A DNA stretch of 6,820 bases, from assembly GCF_000720925.1 (NCBI RefSeq), contig NZ_JOEE01000019.1, forward strand, positions 1-6,820, written 5' to 3'. Positions 1 through 4,742 of this stretch are shown piece by piece. The notes under the pieces are model-generated. The model did no database searches. It saw only the letters and a list, made by a program, of their open reading frames with translations, and was not told the origin of the DNA. The DNA is from Phycicoccus jejuensis (GTDB taxonomy: Bacteria; Actinomycetota; Actinomycetes; Actinomycetales; Dermatophilaceae). Within the stretch, counting starts at the first letter, position 1. Each line of letters opens with the position of its first letter. The position numbers and the translations under genes were made by a program.

Positions 1-57
1 TACCGCACCCCGATCGAGCACGAACTACTCTCCGAGAAGACACCCCAACCCGCCTGA
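1..57 (+). CDS. C-terminal end of an IS3-family transposase (partial)
   Basis: The window opens inside a reading frame that ends YRTPIEHELLSEKTPQPA followed by TGA. The segment (Y/L)xTPIEHE resembles the last residues of IS3-family OrfB (DDE integrase-core) transposases, where an R/LSPxEFE or TPIEYE phrase follows the catalytic domain by a short distance. No catalytic residue lies inside the window, so the family call rests on this tail and on the adjacent terminal sequence, which matches the expected geometry of a transposase stop shortly before the right inverted repeat. The protein would cut and join the element ends. Only 18 residues are visible, so confidence is moderate. Confidence 0.45.
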   Translation, partial: YRTPIEHELLSEKTPQPA

Positions 58-129
58 GACTCACCACCGAATCTGGAAACCAGGCTGTAGGGCAGGTCAT
101 GGTGTCAACCGAACCTTCAGCAGTCCCCA
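1..129 (+). mobile_element. Right end of an IS3-family insertion sequence
   Basis: After the transposase stop there are about 70 non-coding bases ending GAACCTTCAGCAGTCCCCA at 129. Read inward from the boundary this gives TGGGGACTGCTGAAGG, a typical 5'-TG terminal repeat of actinobacterial IS3-type elements. On the other side of the boundary the minus-strand reading frame of the next gene begins to make sense as protein, which supports 129/130 as the junction. The left end lies outside the window, so the inverted repeat and the 3-4 base target duplication cannot be confirmed here. Confidence 0.5.
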
Positions 130-670
130 CCAACGAGATGATGTCTTGGCGGGCTTGCCTGCCGGTGGCAGTGTCGGGGGAGGCGAGCAGCAGCGCCTGC
201 TGTCTTCGCCAGTCGGCGCGCTGCTCGGCGGTGGAGCCCGGCCCGTAACCGCGGGTCGGGTCATCCAGCGCAGCGGCGGCGTCGATGAGTGCTGCGTCGC
301 TCAACCGCCGTGCCTCGAACTCGATGCGGCGCTCGACCGCCGCGTCCACCCATGAGTGCACTTCGGGTAGGAAGCCGAGCGCGAGCGTTGCGCCTCGCTC
401 ACCTTCCTTTGCCCGCCGCAGCGCTGCCGCGGCGACCCCGGCTGCCGCGAGGTCCCGTGTGAGCTCATGCTGTGCGCCCTGGCTCAGGAGGCCCGACGAA
501 CTCACCCCGGCAGCGCAGACAAAGCAGAGGAGCGTGAAGGTGAGGAGAAGGCCGACAGCCGCCGCGAGCGGCGAGAACGAGGCCCAGAACACCAATCGCC
601 GGCTGGTGACCGTCCACGCTGTCATCGCCGCGCTGACCACAACCACAGCCACGGCCGGGTGATAGGTCAC
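130..670 (-). CDS. Two-helix membrane protein, 5' part, interrupted by the IS3 element
   Basis: A minus-strand frame starts with GTG at 670-668. It is preceded by an excellent ribosome binding site (AAGGAGG, 5-6 bases upstream), and it runs without a stop for 180 codons to the IS junction. The product begins MTYHPAVAVVVVSAAM. It shows two hydrophobic segments, about residues 5-20 and 34-55, separated by the basic TSRR turn. A long, charged, mostly helical and probably cytoplasmic part follows (residues about 65-180, rich in Ala, Arg and Glu). I do not recognise a family. The frame stays open into the IS3 end and to the window edge, so any protein made today would carry a foreign tail; the natural C-terminus is probably on the far side of the element. 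It is the third gene in the same direction as the secreted peptide and the SinR/Cas2-like gene, with a 116-base gap to the latter. Confidence 0.6.
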
Positions 671-755
671 CGTGCCCTCCTTACGCCGGTATGCGAGAGG
701 TACGTGCGGCGAGCATTTGCCGGAAACCCGTGCCCGGAACTGCGCCCCTGTGAGC

Positions 756-773
756 ACCGTTGGACGCAGCGGT
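756..773 (-). terminator. Weak hairpin after the SinR/Cas2-like gene
   Basis: A seven-pair stem (756-762 with 767-773, loop GACG) with one imperfect pair (C-A on the minus-strand transcript) lies 13 bases past the minus-strand stop at 787. There is no T tract. It could slow transcription between this gene and the membrane-protein gene, but it may be chance. The rest of the 671-786 gap shows only the ribosome binding site of the membrane-protein gene at its left end. Confidence 0.2.
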
Positions 774-786
774 CACGCCCAACCCT

Positions 787-1062
787 TCAGTCCCAGGTGT
801 CCCTCAGCCATCGTGCGGCGCGAGCGCTGAAGCCGCGCCAGGCTCGTGGCCGGCTCGTGACGTCCACGACCAGCAGCTCGTCGTCGCCGTCCATGAGAGA
901 GGCCAGCTGATCGCGGATCTGGGAGGTGCTCAGGCTCGTGCGAACCACCCAGGTCGAGTCGAGGTGCCGCCACCACGGGCCAAGCCCCTTGATGGCGTCG
1001 ATCAGCTCGTCGTACTCCTGGTGAGGTCGGTTCAGGTCGTAGCAGATGAGCTTGGTGGCCAC
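787..1062 (-). CDS. SinR/Cas2-like small protein (ferredoxin-like fold)
   Basis: The 91-residue product starts at GTG 1062-1060, with GGAG eight bases upstream. The start is placed there because the family begins directly with the first beta strand. The sequence opens MATKLICYDLNRP, has the W30-W31 and LDSTWVVRT (residues 34-42) core, then a helix IRDQL, then DDELLVVDV (60-68), and ends in an aromatic, basic helix. This beta-alpha-beta-beta-alpha-beta pattern, with an Asp at the end of strand one (D9), is that of small proteins annotated SinR family or Cas2-like. Cas2 and its relatives (VapD and others) share this fold, and some cut RNA or DNA. There is no CRISPR array or cas1 in the window, so a role in spacer acquisition is unlikely. 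It lies 88 bases after the secreted-peptide gene and may be co-transcribed with it. The function of the stand-alone family is not established. Confidence 0.65.
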   Translation of the reverse strand: MATKLICYDLNRPHQEYDELIDAIKGLGPWWRHLDSTWVVRTSLSTSQIRDQLASLMDGDDELLVVDVTSRPRAWRGFSARAARWLRDTWD

Positions 1063-1105
1063 GGCAGGCGCTCCAGTGAGGTGGGTAGTGGGTGAGGATT
1101 CCTCT

Positions 1106-1136
1106 GCCCGGGCCGCCCCCTTCCCGCGGTCCGGGC
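1106..1136 (-). terminator. GC-rich hairpin between the peptide gene and the SinR/Cas2-like gene
   Basis: Positions 1106-1116 pair with 1126-1136 in an 11-pair stem. One position is imperfect (G-T on the plus strand, C-A on the minus-strand transcript), and the loop is nine pyrimidine-rich bases. The hairpin starts 14 bases past the stop of the secreted peptide. With no T run it is more likely a partial terminator or a processing barrier that makes the upstream peptide message more abundant than the downstream genes. Confidence 0.35.
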
Positions 1137-1150
1137 GGGTGTCCCCGGGG

Positions 1151-1276
1151 CTACCAACAGGTGGCGCACACCGCTCCTTGGCCTCCCGTGGGCTTGGGGT
1201 CGGCCTGAGCGGCGACGGGGGCGGCGCAGGCGAGTGCCAAGGCGACCACCGCGATGAGAAGTCGACGTGCGGGCAT
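1151..1276 (-). CDS. Small secreted peptide precursor (41 residues) ending in CATCW
   Basis: The minus-strand ATG at 1276 is preceded by GAAAGG ten bases upstream and a candidate -10 box TACTCT (1306-1301). The product has a textbook Sec signal peptide: MPARR, then a hydrophobic core LLIAVVALALACAAPVAA, then AQA before a predicted signal peptidase I cut after residue 25. The mature part would be only 16 residues, DPKPTGGQGAVCATCW, with a C-terminal CxxC plus Trp. Such a short tail is too small for an enzyme and fits an extracellular signal or a modified peptide. The two cysteines could form a small disulfide ring. A longer in-frame start near 1480 is rejected because it would bury the signal peptide and cross the divergent regulator. 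The gene lies divergently to a LuxR-type regulator, which suggests signal and sensor. No family is recognised; gene reality is likely, function inferred. Confidence 0.6.
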   Translation of the reverse strand: MPARRLLIAVVALALACAAPVAAQADPKPTGGQGAVCATCW

Positions 1277-1410
1277 GACGATAGAACCTTTCGGGCAGCG
1301 AGAGTAAGACCGACGAAAGGTGCGCTTGCACAGCGCGATTCGTGGCGTAGCACCATGGTTTTCCGCGCTGCGCATCGGACGGAAGAGCCTCGCGGTGTCA
1401 ACATGTAGCC
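1277..1410. promoter_or_regulatory. Divergent control region between peptide gene and LuxR-type regulator
   Basis: This 134-base gap must hold promoters for both directions. An inverted repeat TGCACAGCGCG (1327-1337) and CGCGCTGCGCA (1364-1374) matches at 10 of 11 positions with a 26-base spacer, and is a good operator candidate. Its left arm overlaps where a -35 element for the peptide promoter would fall, given the minus-strand -10 candidate TACTCT at 1306-1301. On the minus strand TTGACA also occurs at 1401-1396, but its -10 partner is poor. For the regulator, CAACAT at 1399-1404 sits six bases before the ATG at 1411, which would fit a leaderless message. No clear Shine-Dalgarno precedes that ATG. 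Promoter calls are by eye only. Confidence 0.4.
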
Positions 1411-2472
1411 ATGGCCGCACCAGGACCGACGTCACACACGGCACGCCAAGGAGACATCCCCGAGCCGCTCGCGCTGACAAATGACCTGCTCGCCGTCTAC
1501 CGACAGGTCCTGAGCGGGCGGGTGCGGGGACCGCTGGCCGGCCAGGAGGCCGCCGGGGGGGAGGAGCGCGTGCAGCGAGCCGTCGATGCGCTCATCGACC
1601 ACGGTTTGGTGGAGGTGGCGGCAGACGTGGGCGACTCCTCCGTGCGTCTGCGAGCGACCAACCCCGTGGTGAGGTTGGCGGAGATGGTCGCCGCGCGAGA
1701 GAGAGGACTGCGCGACCACGAGCGTGAGGTTGAGCAGCTGCGGGTGATGGCGACCACCTTGGTCAACGAGTTCCAAGCCGACCGGGAGCGGCGAGCGGTC
1801 ACGGTGCTCGAGCACCTCACGGAGCCAGCCGAGATCGTCGCCCGCCTCGAGGAGCTGTACGCACACGGAGATCGTGAGCTGCGCATCTTCGTGACCAACC
1901 GTCAACAGGCTGAGGCCCTGGAGCAGGCGAAGGCCTCGGACCTGGACCTGCTTCGACGCGGGATCCGGGTGCGGCTGCTGTGCCTGGAGTCGCTGTTGAA
2001 CGATCGTGCTCATCTGGAATACATGCTGTGGTACACGTCGCAGGGGGCCGAGATCCGGCTGGTACCCACGCTCCCGCTACGAATGATCCTCCAGGACGAA
2101 CGGGTCGCGGTGGTGGCGGCCGATGGTGAAGACCCGTCACAGGGTGCGCTGATCCTGCGAGGGCACGGCATCGTGCGGGCGCTCGGGGCGCTGTTTGAGC
2201 GCTACTGGGAGAGCGGGTACTCCTACGCCAGCGATCGAGGCGCTGCACCTGCCACGTCCAGCTCCGAACTGACACCGGCGCAGGCAGAGATCGTCGCGAT
2301 GATGGCTCGGGGCTCCAAGGACGATGCGATCGCGCGTCAGCTCGGGGTATCGGTGCGCACCGTGCGGCGCATGACCTCCGAGCTGGTTGCCCGGTTGGGA
2401 GTCGACTCGCGCTTCGCTTTCGGCGTGGAGGCGGTCCGGCGGGGGTGGGTCCCGGGGGGCCCCGCCAGCTGA
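1411..2472 (+). CDS. TrmB-like/LuxR-type transcriptional regulator
   Basis: The 353-residue protein has three recognisable parts. Residues about 20-84 read as a winged helix of the TrmB type (LTNDLLAVYRQVLSG ... LIDHGLVEV ... VRLRATNP). Residues about 93-128 form a charged coiled coil (ERGLRDHEREVEQLR). Residues about 140-270 resemble the phospholipase-D-like sensor half often found after TrmB helices, ending ALFERYWESG. The C-terminus (286-346) is a LuxR/GerE DNA-binding domain: ELTPAQAEIVAMMARG, then DDAIARQLGVSVRTVRRM. It is a one-component DNA-binding regulator. Family members are common in Streptomyces and relatives, and the ligand is mostly unknown. The divergent secreted-peptide gene is the natural target and perhaps the ligand source. 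The ATG is chosen because nothing better lies upstream in frame; it lacks a Shine-Dalgarno and may be leaderless. Confidence 0.85.
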   Translation: MAAPGPTSHTARQGDIPEPLALTNDLLAVYRQVLSGRVRGPLAGQEAAGGEERVQRAVDALIDHGLVEVAADVGDSSVRLRATNPVVRLAEMVAARERGLRDHEREVEQLRVMATTLVNEFQADRERRAVTVLEHLTEPAEIVARLEELYAHGDRELRIFVTNRQQAEALEQAKASDLDLLRRGIRVRLLCLESLLNDRAHLEYMLWYTSQGAEIRLVPTLPLRMILQDERVAVVAADGEDPSQGALILRGHGIVRALGALFERYWESGYSYASDRGAAPATSSSELTPAQAEIVAMMARGSKDDAIARQLGVSVRTVRRMTSELVARLGVDSRFAFGVEAVRRGWVPGGPAS

Positions 2473-2508
2473 AAGCGCAGACCCGGTACGTGGGCACGAT
2501 CGCGTGTG

Positions 2509-2514
2509 TAGCGT
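2509..2514 (+). promoter_or_regulatory. Candidate -10 box for a leaderless message
   Basis: TAGCGT ends seven bases before the ATG at 2522, the spacing expected when transcription starts at the start codon itself. No Shine-Dalgarno precedes that ATG, in line with leaderless translation, which is common in actinobacteria. No convincing -35 box is visible, so confidence is modest. The site lies in the 49-base gap after the regulator stop. Confidence 0.35.
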
Positions 2515-2521
2515 GCCGCCC

Positions 2522-3451
2522 ATGAGCTCGAGGGACCTGTTCGAGGACGCCACGCCCGAGGAGGGAGCCTCAGGGGAGACGACCGTCGATGCTTGGGATG
2601 GACCGTTGCCGCACGGACTCACCCAGGAGCAGGTGCGGGGTCTCGTCGCTGCCATGCCGGCGATCGTCGACGCGCTGCGGCCGGCTTGGGAGGCGCAGTC
2701 CGAGCTGGCGAGACGAGCCGCGCGAGCCATCGCGCCCGCGCTAGTCCAGTTCGGCCGTGCCGCGCGCCTGGCCGCCGAAAGCGTCAGTCCGCTGGTGGAG
2801 TACGTGGCACACGTCGAGCGGGCTCGTCCGGAGAACTGGCGCTCGGTCTGGGACTACCCCCGACTGGCTCAACTGGCGCGTGAGGGCTACCCGATCATGT
2901 GGGTCCCCGACAGTGCCACTCTGGGGCAGATGCTGGATGCACCACCTGCGCAGCGCACACAGGTCCTCATCGACAATGCTTCGCGGGTCCTGCAGCACGC
3001 TGACGACGTGCTCTCCCAAGTCACACATGGTGACCTGGTGGCGTACGCAGATGTGATGCGCCAAGCCGTCCGTTGCGTGCAAACGGCGCCGGCCCCGGCT
3101 CAGGCGCTCTCGTTGCAGGTCGCGACCGTCGCCGGAATCGAGGCGGTCAACGCGCGCGGCGTCGGTGACCTCTACCGCTACCTCGAGGACTTGGCCGACA
3201 TCACAGACGCGCGCCAAGTCGAGCGTCTCGCAACCGCTTTGAGCGTTCTGTGCCTCCAGCGGGCACTCACCCGGTGGAACCCGGGGGACTCCGTCCCATC
3301 TACTCCGAACCGACACAACGTCTCTCACGCTGTCGATCCGCAGCAGTACTCGCCCGCCAACGCGATCTGGTCTGTCCTGCTGGCCGTGAGCGTACTTCGT
3401 CAGCTTCAAGAGGAGCGGAGGCAGTTTGCGGCGCAGACGGATTCAGGATGA
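2522..3451 (+). CDS. Uncharacterised helical protein with C-terminal HEPN-like RHxxxH motif
   Basis: The 309-residue product begins MSSRDLFEDATPEE. The frame is open further upstream (to 2387), but that would overlap the regulator by about 85 bases, and the extension is a low-complexity Gly/Ser/Arg stretch, so ATG 2522 is preferred. Residues 50-100 form long Ala/Arg-rich amphipathic helices. Residues 106-128 carry a W...W-x-YP...LAREGYPIMWVP block, and residues 140-250 are further helices. The C-terminal block has NRHNVSHAV (263-271), then QYSPANAIWSVLLAVSVLRQL (275-295). R264 and H269 give the Rx4H motif of HEPN domains, with the typical following Y-S-x-x-N helix. HEPN proteins are often metal-free ribonucleases in toxin and phage-defence systems. 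I believe similar uncharacterised proteins occur in actinobacteria, but their role is unknown to me. It follows the LuxR-type regulator, so shared control or function is possible. Ribonuclease activity is inference. Confidence 0.65.
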   Translation: MSSRDLFEDATPEEGASGETTVDAWDGPLPHGLTQEQVRGLVAAMPAIVDALRPAWEAQSELARRAARAIAPALVQFGRAARLAAESVSPLVEYVAHVERARPENWRSVWDYPRLAQLAREGYPIMWVPDSATLGQMLDAPPAQRTQVLIDNASRVLQHADDVLSQVTHGDLVAYADVMRQAVRCVQTAPAPAQALSLQVATVAGIEAVNARGVGDLYRYLEDLADITDARQVERLATALSVLCLQRALTRWNPGDSVPSTPNRHNVSHAVDPQQYSPANAIWSVLLAVSVLRQLQEERRQFAAQTDSG

Positions 3452-3480
3452 ACTCGCGGCAGGGATCGTGAGCGCCTCTG

Positions 3481-3496
3481 CGCCGCTCTAGCGGCG
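3481..3496 (+). terminator. Short GC hairpin after the HEPN-like gene
   Basis: CGCCGC (3481-3486) and GCGGCG (3491-3496) form a perfect six-pair stem with loop TCTA, 30 bases after the stop at 3451. There is no T tract. It could act as a weak terminator for the regulator/HEPN-like transcript. Confidence 0.3.
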
Positions 3497-3567
3497 GGCT
3501 ACTCGTGACCTCCTCATCGAGGTTCGCCCGAAATTCACGAGGGGCACCACGGCCAAGCGCGAAAGAC

Positions 3568-3579
3568 GGGGGGGGGGGG
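3568..3579 (+). repeat. Homopolymer tract of 12 G
   Basis: Twelve G residues in a row lie in the gene-poor stretch. Such tracts slip during replication and during sequencing, so the exact length is uncertain. Any frame crossing it (for example the plus-strand frame 3505-3741) would switch on and off with changes of one base, but none of these frames looks like a real gene. Confidence 0.8.
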
Positions 3580-3787
3580 CTCGTAACGGACAGCAGCGCC
3601 CTGGGGCGAGTGGTCCTCAAGAGCACCGGCTGGGACTTGGCGCGAACCTGCACGAGGGATGAGATGCGACCGCAAGGGGTGTCGCTCGACGACGGACGCG
3701 GCTCAGACGACACAGGGCGGATATGGCTGAGAAGCGCGTGACGCAGCAGTTCTCGAGCTCGAATCGCGCTTGCTCGGGTCAGCTCCG

Positions 3788-3805
3788 CCTCGCGGCGTAG
3801 CGAGG
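3788..3805 (-). terminator. Hairpin after the short Lsr2-like gene
   Basis: CCTCGC (3788-3793) pairs perfectly with GCGAGG (3800-3805) around a six-base loop, 16 bases past the minus-strand stop at 3822. There is no T run after it. It is a candidate weak terminator. Confidence 0.3.
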
Positions 3806-3821
3806 GCGCAACGTCCAACGG

Positions 3822-4031
3822 TTAGTTCGGCGCCGACGACGAACGTCGCCGACCGCCGGTACGCCGCGCCGCAGCGACCCAAGGTGCCAGGTCGGTACGC
3901 ATCCTCGCCGCATTGGTGTGGGTCAGGTCAATGGCGTAGCTCACGCCGTCGAGGCCGAAGGTGAGCGTCTCCTCAGCGTCCGACACGCCGTCGGTGTCAT
4001 CGACCAGCCAAGTGCGAACTTCACGTGCCAC
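3822..4031 (-). CDS. Short Lsr2-like protein lacking the DNA-binding domain
   Basis: The 69-residue product starts at GTG 4031-4029, with GAGAGG seven bases upstream. This start gives MAREVRTWLVDDTDG, which aligns with the canonical Lsr2 opening. The following ETLTFGLDGVSYAIDL (21-36) and the NAARMRTDLAPWVAAARRTGGRRR run (40-63) match the N-terminal oligomerisation domain of Lsr2, the actinobacterial nucleoid protein that silences AT-rich foreign DNA. Full-length Lsr2 has about 110 residues, with a C-terminal DNA-binding domain after the GGRRR linker. Here the frame stops six residues after the linker, and no Lsr2-like C-terminus can be read in the other frames downstream. It could bind and titrate full-length Lsr2, or be a decayed copy. 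A TAGCGT -10 candidate lies upstream. Confidence 0.8.
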   Translation of the reverse strand: MAREVRTWLVDDTDGVSDAEETLTFGLDGVSYAIDLTHTNAARMRTDLAPWVAAARRTGGRRRSSSAPN

Positions 4032-4064
4032 CGATGGTCCTCTCGTTCGGAGTGTGACCAAGAG

Positions 4065-4070
4065 ACGCTA
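4065..4070 (-). promoter_or_regulatory. Candidate -10 box for the short Lsr2-like gene
   Basis: Minus-strand TAGCGT at 4070-4065 lies about 33 bases before the GTG start and upstream of the GAGAGG ribosome binding site. The same hexamer precedes the HEPN-like gene. No clear -35 element is seen at the usual spacing. Confidence 0.3.
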
Positions 4071-4220
4071 CCAGCGCGGCGAGCGCTGCAGCAGCGGTGG
4101 CCATGGGTGATCGCCGAGCTCGAGTCGTAGGCGGTCACGCGCAGGATGGACGTGCGCGACCTGTCGTCGTCTCAAGGCGCTGTTTGGCCCGCGCCACCTG
4201 CCGACCTCGCCGGCGTCCCG

Positions 4221-4270
4221 GCACGAGCGGAGCGCGGACGTTGAGCGCGGCCATCTGTTTGCACGAGCGG
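4221..4270 (+). repeat. Ten-base direct repeat 40 bases apart
   Basis: GCACGAGCGG occurs at 4221-4230 and again at 4261-4270. Within the interval GAGCGCGG also occurs twice (4230-4237 and 4243-4250). They lie in the 303-base gap (4032-4334) between the divergent Lsr2-like and zinc-ribbon genes, close to the latter's possible promoter, so they could be protein-binding sites. In GC-rich DNA chance repeats are frequent, so confidence is low. The rest of that gap shows only the two candidate promoters. Confidence 0.3.
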
Positions 4271-4299
4271 CATCGCCGATTTAGGTCTTCCATGGCTGA

Positions 4300-4305
4300 T
4301 TGACA
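4300..4305 (+). promoter_or_regulatory. Candidate -35 box (TTGACA) for the zinc-ribbon gene
   Basis: A consensus TTGACA is followed 17 bases later by ACCGTG (4323-4328), a poor -10, which ends six bases before the ATG at 4335. The geometry fits a leaderless message, and no Shine-Dalgarno is seen. The poor -10 keeps this tentative. Confidence 0.3.
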
Positions 4306-4334
4306 CGGCAAAACGAACTCGCACCGTGCACGTC

Positions 4335-4586
4335 ATGACAGCAACAGCGCAGCGCGCCATCGTGACCCAGACCCTCTGCTGCCCCGGGTGCGGAGAGTCC
4401 GAAGCGCTCAGCAACGTCCAGGAGACCGAGCGCGTGACCCGCTACGGCGTGATCGGGCGTGACCAGCACGGCCTTCTCGTGTTCGACGAGGGGGTGGTCA
4501 CCGCCGAGGTGTACCTCGTCAACGTCCTGGAGTGCGACGTGTGCGGGTGGCAGGACCTCCAGCAGGGGTGGGATCAGCGCATCTAG
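4335..4586 (+). CDS. Small zinc-ribbon-like protein (83 residues)
   Basis: The product begins MTATAQRAIVTQTLCCPGCG. It has two Cys pairs, C16-P-G-C19 and C67-D-V-C70-G, about 47 residues apart, typical of a four-cysteine zinc ribbon. The middle (residues 30-65) alternates polar and hydrophobic residues and should form beta strands (RVTRYGVIG, GLLVFDEG, AEVYLVNVLEC). It ends GWQDLQQGWDQRI. No specific family is recognised. Zinc ribbons of this size bind nucleic acid or protein partners. A GTG three codons earlier (4326) is a possible alternative start, but the ATG fits the possible leaderless promoter better. Minus-strand frames across this region encode Pro/Arg/His-rich sequence without motifs and are taken as shadows. 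It converges on the secreted-protein operon across a strong hairpin. Confidence 0.65.
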   Translation: MTATAQRAIVTQTLCCPGCGESEALSNVQETERVTRYGVIGRDQHGLLVFDEGVVTAEVYLVNVLECDVCGWQDLQQGWDQRI

Positions 4587-4698
4587 GCCAACGTTGCGAG
4601 GGTCCCTCGGTCGCCGACCGCGCCAGCGGTGTCGAGAAAGCGGCAAGTGGCAATACGGACTACCGCCGAAAGAGATTCGGGATCGCGCAACCAAGTGC

Positions 4699-4734
4699 TG
4701 CGCTCGGCACGCCCGACGGGGCGTGCCGAGCGCA
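4699..4734. terminator. Perfect 16-pair bidirectional hairpin
   Basis: TGCGCTCGGCACGCCC (4699-4714) is the exact reverse complement of 4719-4734, with loop GACG. It sits eight bases past the stop of the minus-strand secreted-protein operon (4743) and 112 bases past the zinc-ribbon stop (4586). The hairpin can therefore end transcription from both sides. There is no strong T tract, which is common for terminators in high-GC actinobacteria. Confidence 0.75.
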
Positions 4735-4742
4735 CCTGCCAC

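Larger units (their letters stand above)
3452..3821. other. Gene-poor stretch with a 12-base G tract
   Basis: This 370-base stretch has open frames on both strands, but none has a ribosome binding site, a recognisable domain or convincing composition. Products read as Arg/Ser/Pro-rich noise. Apart from the hairpins at 3481-3496 and 3788-3805 and the G tract, I see nothing in it. It may be degraded sequence left by earlier rearrangements. Confidence 0.4.

Noticed and set aside
285..910. Long plus-strand open frames (285-662 and 467-910)
   Set aside because: They are antisense to the membrane-protein and SinR/Cas2-like genes, have no ribosome binding site, and give Arg/Ser/His-rich sequence without hydrophobic segments or motifs.
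787..1062. CRISPR-Cas locus suggested by the Cas2-like protein
   Set aside because: No direct-repeat array, cas1 or effector gene is visible anywhere in the window; the protein belongs to the stand-alone SinR/Cas2-like group.
1432..2497. Long minus-strand frames across the regulator
   Set aside because: Open because of GC-rich codon bias. The plus-strand frame carries clear TrmB-like and LuxR-type domains, while these carry none.
3300..3818. 172-codon minus-strand frame
   Set aside because: It crosses the end of the HEPN-like gene and the G tract, has no ribosome binding site and reads as Arg/Ser/Pro-rich. I also checked it for the missing Lsr2 C-terminal domain and found no resemblance.
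4281..4742. 153-codon minus-strand frame opposite the zinc-ribbon gene
   Set aside because: It would run through the 16-pair hairpin and lacks any motif. The plus strand has two CxxC pairs in a sensible layout.
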